A DNA stretch of 64,000 bases from Durusdinium trenchii. Taxonomy: Eukaryota > Sar > Dinophyceae > Suessiales > Symbiodiniaceae. The first letter of the stretch is position 1; every line of letters starts with the position of its first letter. Shown here piece after piece: positions 23,025 to 36,280 of the stretch. Location of the stretch: contig CAXAMN010022851.1 of NCBI GenBank assembly GCA_963970005.1, positions 656,605-720,604 on the forward strand. Direction: 5' to 3'. A program made the translations under genes and the position numbers. The notes under the pieces are model-generated. The model was not told where the DNA came from, made no database searches, and worked only from the letters and a program-made list of their open reading frames with translations.

Positions 23025-23227
23025 CATATCGTTGGATTCATGTAAGGGTGTCGTTCAATCCGGACCACGTCGGATGGGTGTTGGTGACTGTAGCGCCACA
23101 GCTTCCATCGTCAGGGCACGCCCGATGCGGTGTCGACGAAGGCTTGGGAAGCCTTTTGGAGTCCAACGTTGCAAGAGGAGAGGGCAAAGGCAAAAAGATC
23201 ATGTTTGGATTCGTTTTCAGGTTCTGA
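23006..23227 (+). CDS. Candidate exon or ORF, unknown protein
   Basis: A 73-codon frame whose start lies in the right terminal repeat of the MITE, so the true start is probably the AG/G at about 23046. It reads VSFNPDHVGWVLVTVAPQ, LPSSGHARCGVDEGLGSLLE and SNVARGEGKGKK. About 65 percent of codons start with a purine. A second plus frame is open for 93 codons over the same bases. No family recognised. Confidence 0.28.
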   Translation: MIVRHYTYRWIHVRVSFNPDHVGWVLVTVAPQLPSSGHARCGVDEGLGSLLESNVARGEGKGKKIMFGFVFRF

Positions 23228-24193
23228 TCCAAGGGGAGTGTGAAAACTCAACTGATCCTGCAGCACTACAGTATGCTGGAGCCCCCTCGGTCACCGAACT
23301 AGGAGAACATTAAGTGAACTGAAAAGTGGACAGGAAGCTCTTAGTTTGTTTGGCGTGTAGCTTGCGCAGTCTGTGCGGCAATGCTGGGCGTTTTAATTTG
23401 AAGGTTGATGTAGATAGATGGCTTAGTGTGCCTTAGTCCTTAGTTATATGAGAAGTTATATATTTATATACTTGCTTCCAATGTTGAATGGATTTCCGTC
23501 ATCGGCAGTCTTCCCCATCATCCACGGCGCACAGGGTCATGCTGGACTGCTTCATGGGTCTTGTCAAGTCAGCTGTGTTATCAGGCCATGACTCAGGCCC
23601 CGTTGTCTACTGAGACACATCATTGAAAGAGTTCCCCCACACAGGTATGAGGCGAGGCGAGGCCATTCAAAGAAAATTAGAGAAAGGGCTCCCCACCCAC
23701 GGAAACAACGATTGGGAAGCACACATATATACAGCCAGCCACTGAACCAAGACCAAGAAACCTCTAACAAACAGCGATTCCAGCTTATAGATTGCACAAG
23801 CTCTCGGTTTCCAATACCGATGCTCCTCCTGGTCGCGGGTTATTTACCTGGCCTGGTCGAATACGAGGTCGCCTCATCCTCCTAGCCATGGGCGACGGAT
23901 CACACACCATTATAAGGCTTGGGGAGTCACTGCTTGGGATGGCCGAAATGTGTGGATAGACGCTAGAGACTGGCCATTTTGGGGACAGGGAGACGGGTGT
24001 GATGGGTCACTGGGTGGCGGGGTGGCTGGATTGACGGGTGCGGCTTTCCAAAAGTCCCAGAAACAGCTGGGTGAGGCTTCCCAGAACTGAAAACAAGACC
24101 ATGGGGACTAGGGCTTCCCAATATTTGAGGTACATGGTGGGCAGTTCCTGAGTCTTTGTGGGTCATATTACTGCAACTTCTTTGAAGATTTGA

Positions 24194-24487
24194 AGGCGGG
24201 AGAGCCATGGGCAGCAAGGAAGCTGGAGTCGAGTGCCAGAGCTACAGAGCTACATTCGAGGAAAGGAGCTAGCTTTTTCGGGGGATGCAAACACAGGTGC
24301 CATCAGGTGCCTGTTTGTGAATTTCATGGGTTGCAGGCCCTTGAAGCGTCACATGGGACGCTTCATGCCACCCATGTTTCACCATCCTCGTATGTCTCCT
24401 GGGCAGGCCGTGTTTGCCTCTGGTTGGGCCAAAGCAGCCGGAAGCTTAGCATCTCTGGAGGCCGTGACAGGAACCTCACAGGAATGA
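24194..24487 (+). CDS. Candidate coding ORF, unknown protein
   Basis: An open plus frame of about 97 codons to TGA. It reads PELQSYIRGKELAFSGDAN, TGAIRCLFVNFMGCRPLKRH, MGRFMPPMFHHPRMSPGQAV and FASGWAKAAGSLASLEAVTG near the end. About 60 percent of codons start with a purine; third positions are neutral. A second plus frame is also open (100 codons), so support is moderate. It could be the last exon of a gene. Confidence 0.3.
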   Translation, partial: RRESHGQQGSWSRVPELQSYIRGKELAFSGDANTGAIRCLFVNFMGCRPLKRHMGRFMPPMFHHPRMSPGQAVFASGWAKAAGSLASLEAVTGTSQE

Positions 24488-24751
24488 ACTAAGGAACGCC
24501 AATCCAAGAGGGATGTGGATTTCCATTGTGAAATGGGTAGCCCTGGGGCCGATATAAAATAGAGATCCAACTGATGATCCAACCCCCCAAATGATTACCA
24601 TCGTATATTGTTGTATATTGATATACTTTCTCAACATTCTGTTTGTGGGGGCACTGATTGAAACCAAGAGAGGGCATGCATGTTTTGGCACTGCTCACTG
24701 CTCACGAATGACATGAGATGACTGTAGTGGATGCTTGACCTTATTGATCAA

Positions 24752-24937
24752 ATCCGGACGTGCCACGGAAGTTATATTCACCCGGTCACCTCCGGGTTCA
24801 CAAGGTGTTCAGCTTGTTGGGATCGGCCTCAGGCCCTTCCACATCGCTTGAGACGGTGCAACTCAGCAGGGAGTGGGGGTTGGAGCTGTGTGACGCTGGG
24901 ATCATTCTCAAAGGCCCGCCAAGCCCAGCAATCTAGA
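24752..24937 (+). CDS. Candidate exon with stop
   Basis: An open frame reads NPDVPRKLYSPGHLRVHKV, FSLLGSASGPSTSLETVQLS and REWGLELCDAGIILKGPP before a stop. Composition is mildly coding-like. No splice site or family fixes it. Confidence 0.22.
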
Positions 24938-26025
24938 ATGACCTAGATGTCATAGCACCAGCTGGGGTGAAAATGGGTTCAGGTGTGTGACGGAACTCTG
25001 GATGGTCCCTATTTTTAAACATATTGGCAACTGGCATTTTTCAATACATTTCCAAAGATGTTGGCTCTACAGCAATTTCGAAATTTCCCAATCTGCTTGA
25101 ATGTGCGCTTTGTTGAGTCTTTGGATCAATGATCCATGTGAGGGACCACCACAAGGACTGCCCGTGCTTGGCGATTGAATCTGGCTCATGTTGCCAGATT
25201 CTGGCAAGACTGCAGCGCACTATCCAGCATTCTGGACCGCTAGACATGGCAGACATATAATATATGGCAACAGCATCATCAGAAGCAACCAAAGCGCAAA
25301 CACACAAACATGTGGTAGCATTAGCATTCTACCGTAACTCGAACACATGACATGATTTGCAAGGATGCTTATAAGTGCATGTATTTCTTGGTAGGAGCTG
25401 CCAGGAACCTTCAGTAGACACCGGCCATGACACTTCACGCGACCTTTGAAGACATGTGGCAGGGGGAGGGTGTCAGGATGTCATGGTCAAAGGATCCACC
25501 ATTTGCGGTTGTCTCCATGGTCATTCAACGGCCAAACAGAAAGAGAAGATTCATGTCCAGACAGCTCATGAGGGAACATCCTCGAACAATTTTCACCCGG
25601 AGACAAGGAATATCACCCAGAAATACCAAGGCGGACAGGTTTGTGGCTGTGGGTTTCTCAAGTTTGTTCAAGTTGATCAGGGTGATCGCACAAGGCAGGT
25701 GATATTCGCTCATTGCCCATGGAACAATGCCGAACTTGGATGTGGCTGACCAGCTTAGTCATGAGCCCAGAATCTGCAAATGCTTCCGGCTAGGACGGGT
25801 GGGAGAGAAGTCGTTTAAAGTTAGGTTCCAAGGCAACAGACTTAGAACATCTTAGAACAGAAAGGGATCTTGCCTGTAAATCTCTCTGTGGGACAGTTTC
25901 TTGATCATGACACTGAGCTTAATCGACCGAGAGATCAATGATGGTGACCAACCTCGGGACACGTCTGACCGAAGATTATGGCCTCACTTCATCGTACCCC
26001 CGGCCTTGAGAGAGCGGCGGACGCC

Positions 26026-26499
26026 TCATTTGGGGGGGCCATCTTCAAGGAAGGTGTGGGACAACCCCCCCATATAACAACCCCCATAAAAACCATGTCC
26101 GATTTTAACATATCTTCGAATCCGAAAGACACGTCTCAGGGTGACTCCGAACCGCTCGCTCCCACCGCTCGCTGCGTCCTGGACCGCTCCGCGGTTCGCG
26201 CGGTTGAAGCCGGATCCGTTAGCGGATCTGTGAGGTTCCGCGCAGGTCCGTGACATGCTAAGATGGCCAAGGTGGACAAAAACAGGTTTGGAGTCTGGAG
26301 TTGAGGCCGCTTTTTGACGCACATGTTTGATCGTTTTTGTCTTCACAGACTTGGAGCTGGAGCTGAAGATAGCTCCATGCAGCACAAAACTCCACAGTTC
26401 TGATCTAAGGATCCGGACCACGGAAAATTGGTTCGACATAGTTCGACACTGTATACAGTAGAATGAATGATTGTTTAAACAGGGAGGTCCTGATTTCAA
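26026..26499 (-). CDS. Candidate ORF, 157 codons, opposite a plus-strand exon candidate
   Basis: A long minus-strand open frame with a basic N-terminal half and RANRGAVQDAASGGSERFGV in the GC-rich part. The same GC-rich part on the plus strand, 26140-26234, also looks like an exon: CTCAG/G acceptor, frame GDSEPLAPTARCVLDRSAV, donor GAG/GTTCCG. Codon statistics are equal (about 63 percent purine starts on either strand). ORF length favours minus and splice sites favour plus. Only one can be right. No family for either. Confidence 0.3.
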   Translation of the reverse strand: MKSGPPCLNNHSFYCIQCRTMSNQFSVVRILRSELWSFVLHGAIFSSSSKSVKTKTIKHVRQKAASTPDSKPVFVHLGHLSMSRTCAEPHRSANGSGFNRANRGAVQDAASGGSERFGVTLRRVFRIRRYVKIGHGFYGGCYMGGLSHTFLEDGPPK

Positions 26500-28233
26500 G
26501 GTGGTAAGAACATGCTAACTGAGGGAGTGGGGTGCGGGATGACACCATGAAGGGTGCTTGTAAAAAAGATTACTCGTATTGCCATGTGAATCATGTGAAT
26601 AGACCTTCCGAACAAGGTCGCGGGGCTTCTATTTTTCTACTGCATGCTGCTCAAAAGTATGTTCTATATTAAAGGCCTGTCCCATGACACTTGCCAATTA
26701 CAGCTCCCACTGCCAGCCATCATCCGCAGGATTGTTGATGAGCTTCAAAAGAAACACGGTTGGAAGTGCCATCATCACAGTTCATTTCACCCCGCCGAAC
26801 ACTTCCAACCAGAAGCCGACTAGACCGACTCGTCTGCCTCTCGGAGGGTCTCGTCTAGGTGATGTGCTCCGTGATGCGCAGAGCATGCCTGCAACGAGTC
26901 CAAAGGCTTCGTTGGGCGGGACCGGAATGGACCGGAGAAGTGCACCTAGACGACCACATAGAGGGGAAATGGCCTTCAAATGGATGTGTGTTTCCAAGAT
27001 TCATGGATTGTTGTCCCAGAAATGCCATCAAATTGCGTGACAGTATATACCACTACCACACTACCACGGCTTTGTGGGGAACACCCATGGGAAGCAGCGA
27101 GCCTTTAGTTTGTTGATTCCTCCACGCTTCGTTCTGAAAAGCTTTATCCCCTATGACACCGTATGATCGTGCCCACATGGCAGTGAGAATGTGGATTGAT
27201 TGAACAGGGGCTCCCTGATAGAAAACCATTTCAGTTGAAGACCACTTTCCAGCTCCAAACCCATAACCCTGTGTTGACGACCGTCAGCCTTGCACCCAGC
27301 TGAAACACAACCCGTCAGGTTGCAGCTCTGCAGGCTGTTGCAAAGGCGACACAGGCAGGGACACGGTGGGGACATGGTGGGGACTCGCCGACCGGACTCA
27401 GCTGGGCTCCCCCCAGTCACCAATAGAAAACGGGATGAAACGGGTCAAGGTGACCAGCTGCGGAAGGACTGCAGGTGTAGATGTTGGTGTGTTCTACAGA
27501 CATATCCCGCTGAACAAGTACAATCACACCGAGTACATTGCATCATGCACGGAACCTATATAGTCGGACCTGCAGGACATAAATGTTTGTGCTAAACATG
27601 CCATATGTGACTGTGTAGGCTTTGGAAGTTTTGATGATGAGCCGAAGTGACATAACACCAACTTGTGGGATCTTTGGCCTCTCCCATTCCTACCAAGAAC
27701 TGAGAGTCAGCAATTACAGTGATTGACCAGCCAAGAACATCCACAAATCGTGGGTTCATTTAACTAGCCAAGAGCATCCACATTGGGCGTTTGACTCAGG
27801 TTCTGGTAGAAGTGTTGCTTCTTGTACTCCAATTTCCACCCAGTGAGATATGTGTTCTTTTGGAATGTGATCCGGATGTGATCCGCTGGCGCTCAGCTCA
27901 ATGCAGGCAGCAGAGGACTTCCGAGGAGCTTGATCAATGAGGGCTTTGGGAAGACAAGTTGTTTACGACCTAGCGAGACCCAAGACATTCCAAGACCATT
28001 TGTTTAATCAAGCCACCAGGACACAGATGCTTCATCACCATCAGACTTTGGATGACAAAGATCAACAAAGTATAACAAAGTGTTTTTGCTCTTAAAACCA
28101 TCTCGCATTTCAGGTGTCCAGGATGTGGCATGTCTTCATCATGCCTGACGAGGCTTTCAATCTGATCCCCCCACCCAAAAATAGTTTGAGCTTTTAGCCA
28201 TCAGATTAACTCCCTGAACTTAGACTGCCACAG

Positions 28234-28319
28234 GAGTCCAGGAGTACCAGAAGGTGAACACCTGGGTAGCGGCCAATCCCTTCTTCCGCCCCAGCTTTGT
28301 GTCAGGCGCCAGCTGGTGG
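28234..28319 (+). CDS. Candidate exon, unknown protein
   Basis: An 86-bp segment between GACTGCCACAG/G and a strong donor TGG/GTGAGC. It reads VQEYQKVNTWVAANPFFRPS and FVSGASWW, with about 85 percent of codons ending in G/C, far above its surroundings. Both splice sites agree with the reading frame. The aromatic-rich peptide has no family I recognise. A minus frame over the same bases is also open but lacks good splice sites. Confidence 0.45.
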
Positions 28320-30295
28320 GTGAGCGTAGCTGCGGCGTAGCTGGTGATGGGTATGCGCAGTTGAAAGTGACATCAAAAATACAATAGGCAATATGCGGCA
28401 ATAAGCTCATGGCTAGCGGCTAACTGGCTGAGCCATGGTTCGCATGATAGAGTCCTGGGATCAAACATGTTGGAACATTGTTGATGAATGTTTGTAACAC
28501 ACACATATATATATATATGTACACACCATTATTCACCATTGCTTGATACCTTCAATTTTTCTGGGTTTATAAGCCTCTCCATGCTTCCACGAGCGACTCC
28601 GCACGACTCGTCAGGTCACCAGTCTGCAGTCATCGACTCTCCGCCTGAGGCGATTCGTCTCCAACCAGTGATTCGTCTTTGTCGCCGTCCGGGCAGTCGA
28701 TCAATGGAGTCGATCTGTACATGTTTCCAATATACAGACAGAACCTGCACTTCAAGTCACTGACATGGAAGAGGAAAATGATCCCTTGGAAATGTATTCT
28801 CATCCACTCTCCTTTGCAAACACAGGGTTTTCCACTTCCAATGAGTCGAAGGTTTTCAGAACTGACGGCGGGAAGCTCAAAGGCTTGTAACGGCTTGGAG
28901 CTGTGTCAATTGCCTTAAAAGGGGCAAAAGTGCAATCTTGAGTTAAAACTGCTTGAAACCAGTGTACTAGAAGTGCCACATGCAGGCAGATGGAGTATTT
29001 ATGCAGGTATTGAGGAATTTGGCTTTGAATTGTTGTTCTCAGCTTAAGTTACCCACCATTGATAGCCCAACAAAGAGACTGGACCCATTGCGGATGGTTG
29101 CCATTCTCCAGCCTCCAGCACAAAGCTAGGGGACTTAATCAGTGGTTTCAGAGTAGGCGCACACACTCCAAGATGTGTTCTTTTTTGGGAGGATGGGGGT
29201 GGTCCAATTTCAACCACCTCTCGGAGGATTGTCCCATTTAAGCTCAATCCAGTCGATCCACTACAAGCATTGATTCATTGTATGCGGATGTGGGTTTATG
29301 CGCCCCTGGCGGGTTTCTGTGGTGTGAAGGCTCCATAGCTTTGCGGCACACCTAGAGGTTAGCCTTGAGCATCCTGTGCAACTGGGCGAAAACTGATTTG
29401 AATTGTATAGAAATGCATCACCAGGAAATCTCGATTGTTTTTTTGCAATAAGCTTAAGTTATAAAGGGTATATGTTGGGTCTGTCCCATGAGCTGTAACA
29501 GTCGGCAAGCGAACATCACGATGATAAAGAAAGGCCTGCAACTGAACTATCATCCACTGTCATATACTGGTATTGGGATATGCCCCCAAAACTGAACACC
29601 TATAGACTACATTAGATATGGTATATGTTACTGTGTGTTGCATTCAATTGAACATGCCGTGCAGATCCGGAAAGGATCGCACGGTCTCGCCAGGCCATGG
29701 GCATGTTGGCCAGGACAACTTGCCGGTCCGAGCAAGGGGCGCATTGGAGCCATGAGAAAAGCCAGAGATCACCTCAAAATGCCGTGGGTACAGGGGCCCC
29801 TGAGGGTATCTCCTTTGGACAGGTACTTGGGCCTGGGAGCTGTAGGATTTACACTGTAGATAGGAGCTGTTTTGCTCCTTTCGGCTGGGCATGCCAAGCC
29901 ACATTGATCGGTTCGCCAGAGGCGGCCAGTTCCGACAACCCAGCCCTTTTTACAGCAGGAAAAAACAACGGCTAGGGCATTCTGCTGCTAAAGGATTGCA
30001 AGTCATGAAGTCATGCTCCGTCCGAGGTAGCCAAGACAGAAGGCGATCTTCAGGGACAATGGGGACACCAGAAGGGAGCTCTCTTCGAGTAACTAGTTGT
30101 TGTTTTTTTGGGTGCACGTGTGGCCATCATTTAGTCCATCGAATGCCCTATGCCCTTTAGATGCCAATGGAGAGAAAGAGGGAGAGAGACAGAGAGAATA
30201 GGAAATCGATGTATGAACTAGGTTTATGCACTCCCGGAAACAACATGGACCCTGAGAATGGCATCCTGAAAGGCCATTATTCTCAAGCTTTACTA

Positions 30296-30883
30296 GTGTT
30301 TTCTCGTTGAAGCTCCTTCCCGCCCTTCTGCTGATACACTGGAGGACCAACCCCATCGCTGCATGGCATGCTGCAGAGGCCGTGCGTCTCGCAGCAGAGG
30401 TGCGGCCCAGCGGACGCTTAGATTGAAAGAGGAAGAGTGGCGCCAGCGCCGATGCAAAGATATGCATTTAACACCCCCCAGACATGGATTGATGGACCTC
30501 TTCATGCGGGGTCCACGTATTCAAAGAACTTGCGTCGCATCCGTCGCTATTTTTCCTCTCTCCCAAACGCGCCATGCGCCACGTGTCCATATGGCTGGCT
30601 CCTGGGCCGTTCCAAATACTGCTGCGGGCGCCTCCTTAGGCCCTTCAAACCGTCCTGGGCCGTTCAGTGCAGGACAGCTTGCCTGGTGGTGACTTGTATC
30701 ATCATGCAGATGGATCGCGAGGACATTGCCTGGGTGAAGTCTTTCCCCAACCGTCCTTTGAGAGTGGAAGTTCTTGCAGGAAACCCGTGTGCAAGCAACC
30801 GCAGCAGGATTAGCAGGAGCAGTACCAACATGGCAGCTGGTGGGAGGATAATGTCAAGGGAAATAAGTCACCCTCGTTGCTAG
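30296..30883 (+). CDS. Candidate coding region with two overlapping long frames
   Basis: One plus frame is open from 30296 to 30692 (132 codons, with TLRLKEEEWRQRRCKDMH and MDLFMRGPRIQRTC). A second is open from 30437 to 30883 (148 codons, with YSKNLRRIRRYFSSLPN, a Cys-rich CATCPYGWLLGRSKYCC and MDREDIAWVKSFPNRPLR). Long overlapping frames in a GC-rich block are unusual for this window and hint at real coding DNA with a frame switch or intron inside. I cannot choose between them and know no family. Confidence 0.3.
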
Positions 30884-31179
30884 TACATATCGATTATAAC
30901 ACGAGTTCTTCCACCAGTTCTGCTGGGTTTGGTGACTGCTTCCCTTTCGGCGACCGGGTTTCTTTGCCATTGCCCTCAGGCATTGGATATGGCATCGTGC
31001 TCACCCGTCCAAGTTGATTTGTTTGAGACATCGGTCAATTTAGACACCAAGTTGATTTGTTTGACACCCGTCCAAGTAAACCTTGGAGTTATATATATAT
31101 ATAGATAGATAGCAACCAACAATGTCCATGGTTGACTTTGGGACCCCACTAATCAACTTGTCCGTCTTCCTTCACGCAG

Positions 31180-31343
31180 TGCTCGTTGAGACGGACGGCA
31201 CTTCCCCACCGGACGACGCTTGCGCGCCGCAAGGACCGGATGTGGCGCAGAAGTCGGTGACTGAGCAGGGCCGACGCGATCAGCGTGGCTTCTTCGGGGT
31301 TTTTCAATCCGGTTTGAGGGGCACGTCTGGCGGGTTGGTGTGA
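31180..31343 (+). CDS. Candidate exon, hydrophilic protein
   Basis: Follows a pyrimidine-rich acceptor (cttgtccgtcttccttcacgcag). The frame reads VETDGTSPPDDACAPQGPD, VAQKSVTEQGRRDQRGFFG and ends LRGTSGGLV at TGA 31341-31343, with about 70 percent G/C third positions. The minus strand also reads well (NPEEATLIASALLSHRLLRH), so strand is not settled. Family unknown. Confidence 0.3.
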
Positions 31344-31997
31344 GCAGAAGGGTGTATAGAAGGGTTGGCGATCAAGGCCGGAAAACACATTTTTTGTATG
31401 GGGATGTATGGGGTACTTTTTTCCATTGGTGGGTTCAGTCCAGCGTGAAGAGCCTTCAGCGCGAGCAAGTGTTTGTTTCGGAGCTGTGCAACAGATTGTG
31501 TTATGCTTAAAGCATCACAGCCTGAAGGGATTTGCCTTTGATAGTTGCTTTGAGGTTTATGTCATCCGCATCCATGCCAATGCCACTCCTTGTGCCGGGG
31601 TCCCAAGCACAAACCGGCACTTTGCACAGAATGGTCGCTTTCAAAACAGTCCCCCACTAAAGAAAGGGTTTTCGGACAAACCTTGCTTGTTCCGGTCAAC
31701 TTTTAAAAACACTGTATCAAGGACACCCTCTGAGCACAAGGTGACATGTCTTCTTCAGTTTGGGGTGGCTGGGAGTCCGCGATAGCGGTTAGTTACCGCT
31801 AGTTGGTTGTGACTTGCTCAGCTGGAGTGCTAATAGCAGTGGAGCCTGCAAGAGTCTGGTGCGGGTTTCTGGGAGGAACTCTACCACGTTTGTTTGTACT
31901 TCTCCGCACCCCACATGTTTGTTTTGAACAAACACTTTTTGTAGTTTGGGTATTATGTTCAGGGTCGCAAATTCACAGCTAGCCAGCTGGCTGAAGC

Positions 31998-32231
31998 ATG
32001 CATCTCTCCGATCTAACCTCGCCGCAGTCTGTGGAAGCTGCGACCGTGGAAGCGACCGCGGGAAGCATCACGAGTCACTGGGCAGAGGAGTTGCTAGAAA
32101 GGAGCATTGGGGGTCGGAACCGCCAAGAAATGGACCAACTCTTGGCAGGAACCAAATCTTTGGAAAGGACCGGATGCAAACCCTTGTGCATAACCTGCGT
32201 CATTGGGAAATTGGCTGAACATGTTGATTGA
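31998..32231 (+). CDS. Candidate ORF or terminal exon, helical protein
   Basis: ATG at 31998 opens 77 codons to TGA. The first residues MHLSDLTSPQSVEAATVEAT are followed by an amphipathic stretch SHWAEELLERSIGGRNRQEM and a Cys-containing tail CKPLCITCVIGKLAEHVD. Purine-start codons are about two thirds. A splice acceptor inside (aacctcgccgcag) would make it the last exon of a larger gene. No family recognised. Confidence 0.35.
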   Translation: MHLSDLTSPQSVEAATVEATAGSITSHWAEELLERSIGGRNRQEMDQLLAGTKSLERTGCKPLCITCVIGKLAEHVD

Positions 32232-33190
32232 ACTATACGTATACGTATATATAACTCAAATTCCGAAGGGAAGCACATTATGATTATCGAAGTTTGACAT
32301 CATTTGACACTTCCTCAACACCACCCAGCTTGGCGGCAAACCTGGTGGAAGTGATCTAAAGCCCGCATATGTTGTTTTGCATGTTTGATCATTCTTGAGT
32401 GGATAGGCTTTTGGAAATTCCAGTCTTTGGTATGGTTCTTCCATTGTTGTTGGGATTGTGCAACATTCCGGTCGTTTATTTGAGGATGGATGCACCACCC
32501 ATTTTCCAGCATGCAGGTAGGGGGCGAACGTTGCATTGAATATGACTACAATTTTTTCCTGTGCTGCTGAACTGTTCCAATTCAAGTTACTGTTTCTATA
32601 TATTATAAATATATATATATATTCAAAAATCCCCAGCTCCCTGCATGGATGACCGAAGTTCACCCAACAAAAATACGCCTCACACCTCCCCGACTCTTTC
32701 AGGAATAATCTATCATGAAATCCTATGGTCAACTGCCTAACTGTGTGGTCACTGTGGACTGTTCGCAAATCCATCATGAGGACATTTCCGAACTACAGTG
32801 TAACTACAGATATAGGACTTCCATAGGCTTCAGATGGTGCTGAGCTGGTCCATGTGATCACTGGTGACTCGTCCCCAGTGAGTTAGTGGGTGGTTTTGGG
32901 GGGTGAGTTTCATGTGTTTACTTTGGCAACTGAAGTCGGGAGAGCGCTTTGAAAACGGAGGACGAGCTGTTTGAAGCATACGCACTTGTAAACTCCAAAG
33001 CACCAGACATGCCTCCAAAAATCTAGTTTCGGGGTCTATGGTAGATTTCGGGGTGCAACATGCTGTAAGAAACGGCCGACTCACAAGCAGGCACACGACC
33101 CTTCTTGAAACAGCTAGGCTAGGCATTTGATCCAACATGTAAACCTCATGTTATATTGAATGGTTCCCCCTCTTAATCAGTTAAGCAACA

Positions 33191-33469
33191 GTGATGCTCA
33201 CATGCATTGAAGCTGCCTTGCAGCTAAGGCTTACACGAGCAGCTTCTTGTGAGGAAAAATGCGTCGCGTGTGCATGGTGGGTCGTGAGGGCTGATCAGAA
33301 GAGGGATGAAGACGATCTGAATTGGAGCACTCCAGGGAAAGGAGACAGACATAGAAAAGACCATGGTCGACCTGGGTGCACGAGAAAAACACGAAAGCTG
33401 CCACCTGGGAATTTCCGCAGCTGTAGCTATAGCAGGACCGGCATGCGTCATGCTGACCCACGTGAGTAG
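33191..33469 (+). CDS. Candidate ORF or exon, basic protein
   Basis: A 92-codon frame: IEAALQLRLTRAASCEEKC, WWVVRADQKRDEDDLNW, then a Lys/Arg-rich tail. A consensus donor CCCAC/GTGAGT at about 33461 suggests it may be spliced onward. Reverse frames of similar length exist. Unknown function. Confidence 0.28.
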   Translation: MMLTCIEAALQLRLTRAASCEEKCVACAWWVVRADQKRDEDDLNWSTPGKGDRHRKDHGRPGCTRKTRKLPPGNFRSCSYSRTGMRHADPRE

Positions 33470-33479
33470 TAAGTGTAAT

Positions 33480-35020
33480 TCAAAAAGCGTATGCCGACCA
33501 GAAGTTGGACCTTATTAAGAATGAAGCTGGTGATTCGGTGATTCTAAAGCCTAAGGAAGGCTGGCCAGTTCGCTATTTATGCGTGCCCTGCTAAGTTCAG
33601 TCGAAAAGTGCAGGAATAGACAGAACATGACAGAACTGTTGGGTGGAATAAAGACTCCAAACACCTTGCATGATGTTTGCTTTAGGTTTGAGACACGACA
33701 CCTTCGTGCACACACACATGGTCACATGTATGTATATTTATATAGATGATACTATATTGTATGTTTACATATCCAGGTTGTTGTTAATCAACGCTGGTAG
33801 AAAGACCTTTTTATTGCCACAACGGCGTATACAAATGGTATGACATGGTGACAGCGATGAGCGTGACGCCGTTGCGCCATTGCCCCGAGGTACCACAAGC
33901 AGCGCTACACACTCTTCTCCAAGTTTCTGGGCTCATTGGTTCACCACTGCACTGCTTTAAGGCAGCATTTGGGTGGGGGTTTTTGGCAGTTGAAAAAGGT
34001 CATCAATTCTCCTTGGCCTGGGTGTCAGGAACAAGTAATAAAGGTTTCTGTTGTTGAACAGCCATGATGGATGGTGAAAAGTTTTGGAGACATAATCTTG
34101 TTTTGGTGCAATGACAACTTTCAAGCATTTTTGTTCTACTGGTTGCGTTTCACATTGATCACACGTGATCCGACCAAGGTTTGACAAAGGCATCAAGTTG
34201 GATGAGGAGCCACATCGATCTTCTCACGAATTGTGTATTGACAGGTTTGCTTGGAGGGATCCATTGCACCATTGCTCACTATTCTCCGAGGTTTGACCGG
34301 TTTGGTTGGTTAGGACTATGGCTATTTTCTTCATGAGCAATTTGCTCGTGAAGAGTGCGGATCTTTTCATCGGGTCCAATCATTTGCAGACACCTGACAT
34401 ACGGTTTCGTTATCCATGAGTATTCACCTGAGGATCTAGCAGAAATATTGGACATTTAGCAGGCCACCGAGGGGAGAAAACCCTGAGAAACCTTATAATA
34501 TAGACGTCCCTGGATTTGTAAATTGGGGGTTGCACCAGCATCAGCTGTTCACAAGAGGTGACTAGAAACTGTTTTTGGTGACAGTGACTTTGATAAAGAC
34601 TATACATACTACAATGCTGAGGACTGTCTGCCAATTTTTATGTGATGCATCGTGTGGAAGAACCTTATGAGCCCAGGATACTACTTGGATGCCTCGACTG
34701 ACACATTGCATTTATATAGACGGAAACTCTATGCTCGGCCGTTGTTCACTTGAACGAGGAGATGTGGTATTCAGTGACCCCTGAGCCGATTGCAAAGGAA
34801 CAAGCAAGCCAGGTGCAGTGCATGGGGAATTAGTAGTGCGGGAAGGAATGTGAGAGGTTCCTTTTCACTGCTTTGGACCGTTGACAGCTTTGTAAGACGC
34901 ACAGTTTATGAAATCCAACAATTTGATACAATTTGATATGCACATGTTTGACGTGCCTTTTCTATCATACTCTTTGGGTGAGCTGCATTCTCCAGTTGGA
35001 GGCCTACTTCCTAAGAAAGG
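33480..35020. other. No supportable gene
   Basis: AT-rich sequence. A 70-codon plus frame at 33845-34057 exists but has a competing frame over its GC-rich start. Nothing else stands out. Confidence 0.5.
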
Positions 35021-36280
35021 CTGCGATTCGTAGAGTATGCAGGCTCCTGATCATTCAGAAACACCCTGTGACGGTTTTTAAAGAGCCATCCGTGCTGCCG
35101 CAGCCCGCAGGTTGCAGCTGGCAGCCCGGGCCCCAGTCCAGAAGGTTCCAGGTGTCCCAGGTGCTGGCCTTGGGTTAGGTCGAACGGCCATTCGACGTGA
35201 AAATCCCCAAGGAAGTCCTTAGATGTTCGACCTGAATATCAGGAGTCGACCTCAAATTGGCAGGGCAAATGGTGGTCGAACAGATGTGAATTGGATATGA
35301 TATTAAGAGACAAGAGCCCTTGCATGAACCTCTAACCAGGTTATATATAGTCCGCGTTTGGTTGCTCAGCCATATATATATATATGTTTATCTCATTGTG
35401 GATTCTTATCTTAGATATTGTCACCATGATTTGACCCATTGCATCATTATCGCGGATTAATATCGGGCTCCTTCCTCAAGGTCCTCACAGTCCATATTCC
35501 AGGCACCTCCACAGTTCAATGAACATCATTGCCCAAGAGTCATAGCGATTCCAACCCAGCCATTCGCAGCAATGTGTTTTTTTGCGGCCTGGTATCGAGC
35601 TGTTAGGCTGTTAGGGGTTAGCAGCTTTCTTCAAACAGCAGGCGTGGGCCAACAAGGAGCACCAAGTAACGTAACCCCTGGTTGCTTGATTCAAAACCGC
35701 CCTGCAGGACATTCAACTCCAAGATGTGTGTTTAAATCCACTTTGAAGTGCATTGACCATGAAACGGCATTATACATGCCATCCTTAAGTCAAGAGAATC
35801 TCCCACACTCCAAAAAAGGTGCTGCATATATGGTTTATACATGTTTATACCTAAACTATTTTTAGCTTGGACACCATGTGTTTTTGCTACTTCAGTGGCC
35901 GCACATGAAGCCTGCCCAGATGAGACAACCTGCTTGAGGTGGTGCTCCTGGCATTTTCATCGACAGCTTCGGCGGCGCGGGGGGGTTGGGATGCTCGGGA
36001 ACGGCGTCTCCGCTGTCGTGCAGATCCAGTCGTCAAATGAGGTGGTGGACAGATGGTGTTTTTGTGCACCGGTGCAGCAGGCCGATTGGCAAGATCTTTA
36101 GCAAGTTGGTTTAGTCATCGACTGAGTATATAAATGTCTCGCGGTCTAGCCAGACAGATGATGAGACAGTATCCAATATCAACCACTCCAGCTTCTCAGC
36201 TACTTGTGCCTTTGAAGTCCCAGCTTTTGGGAGGTTGGATGGATATATACATTCTTCCGTGACCAGGCATAGCTTATGTT

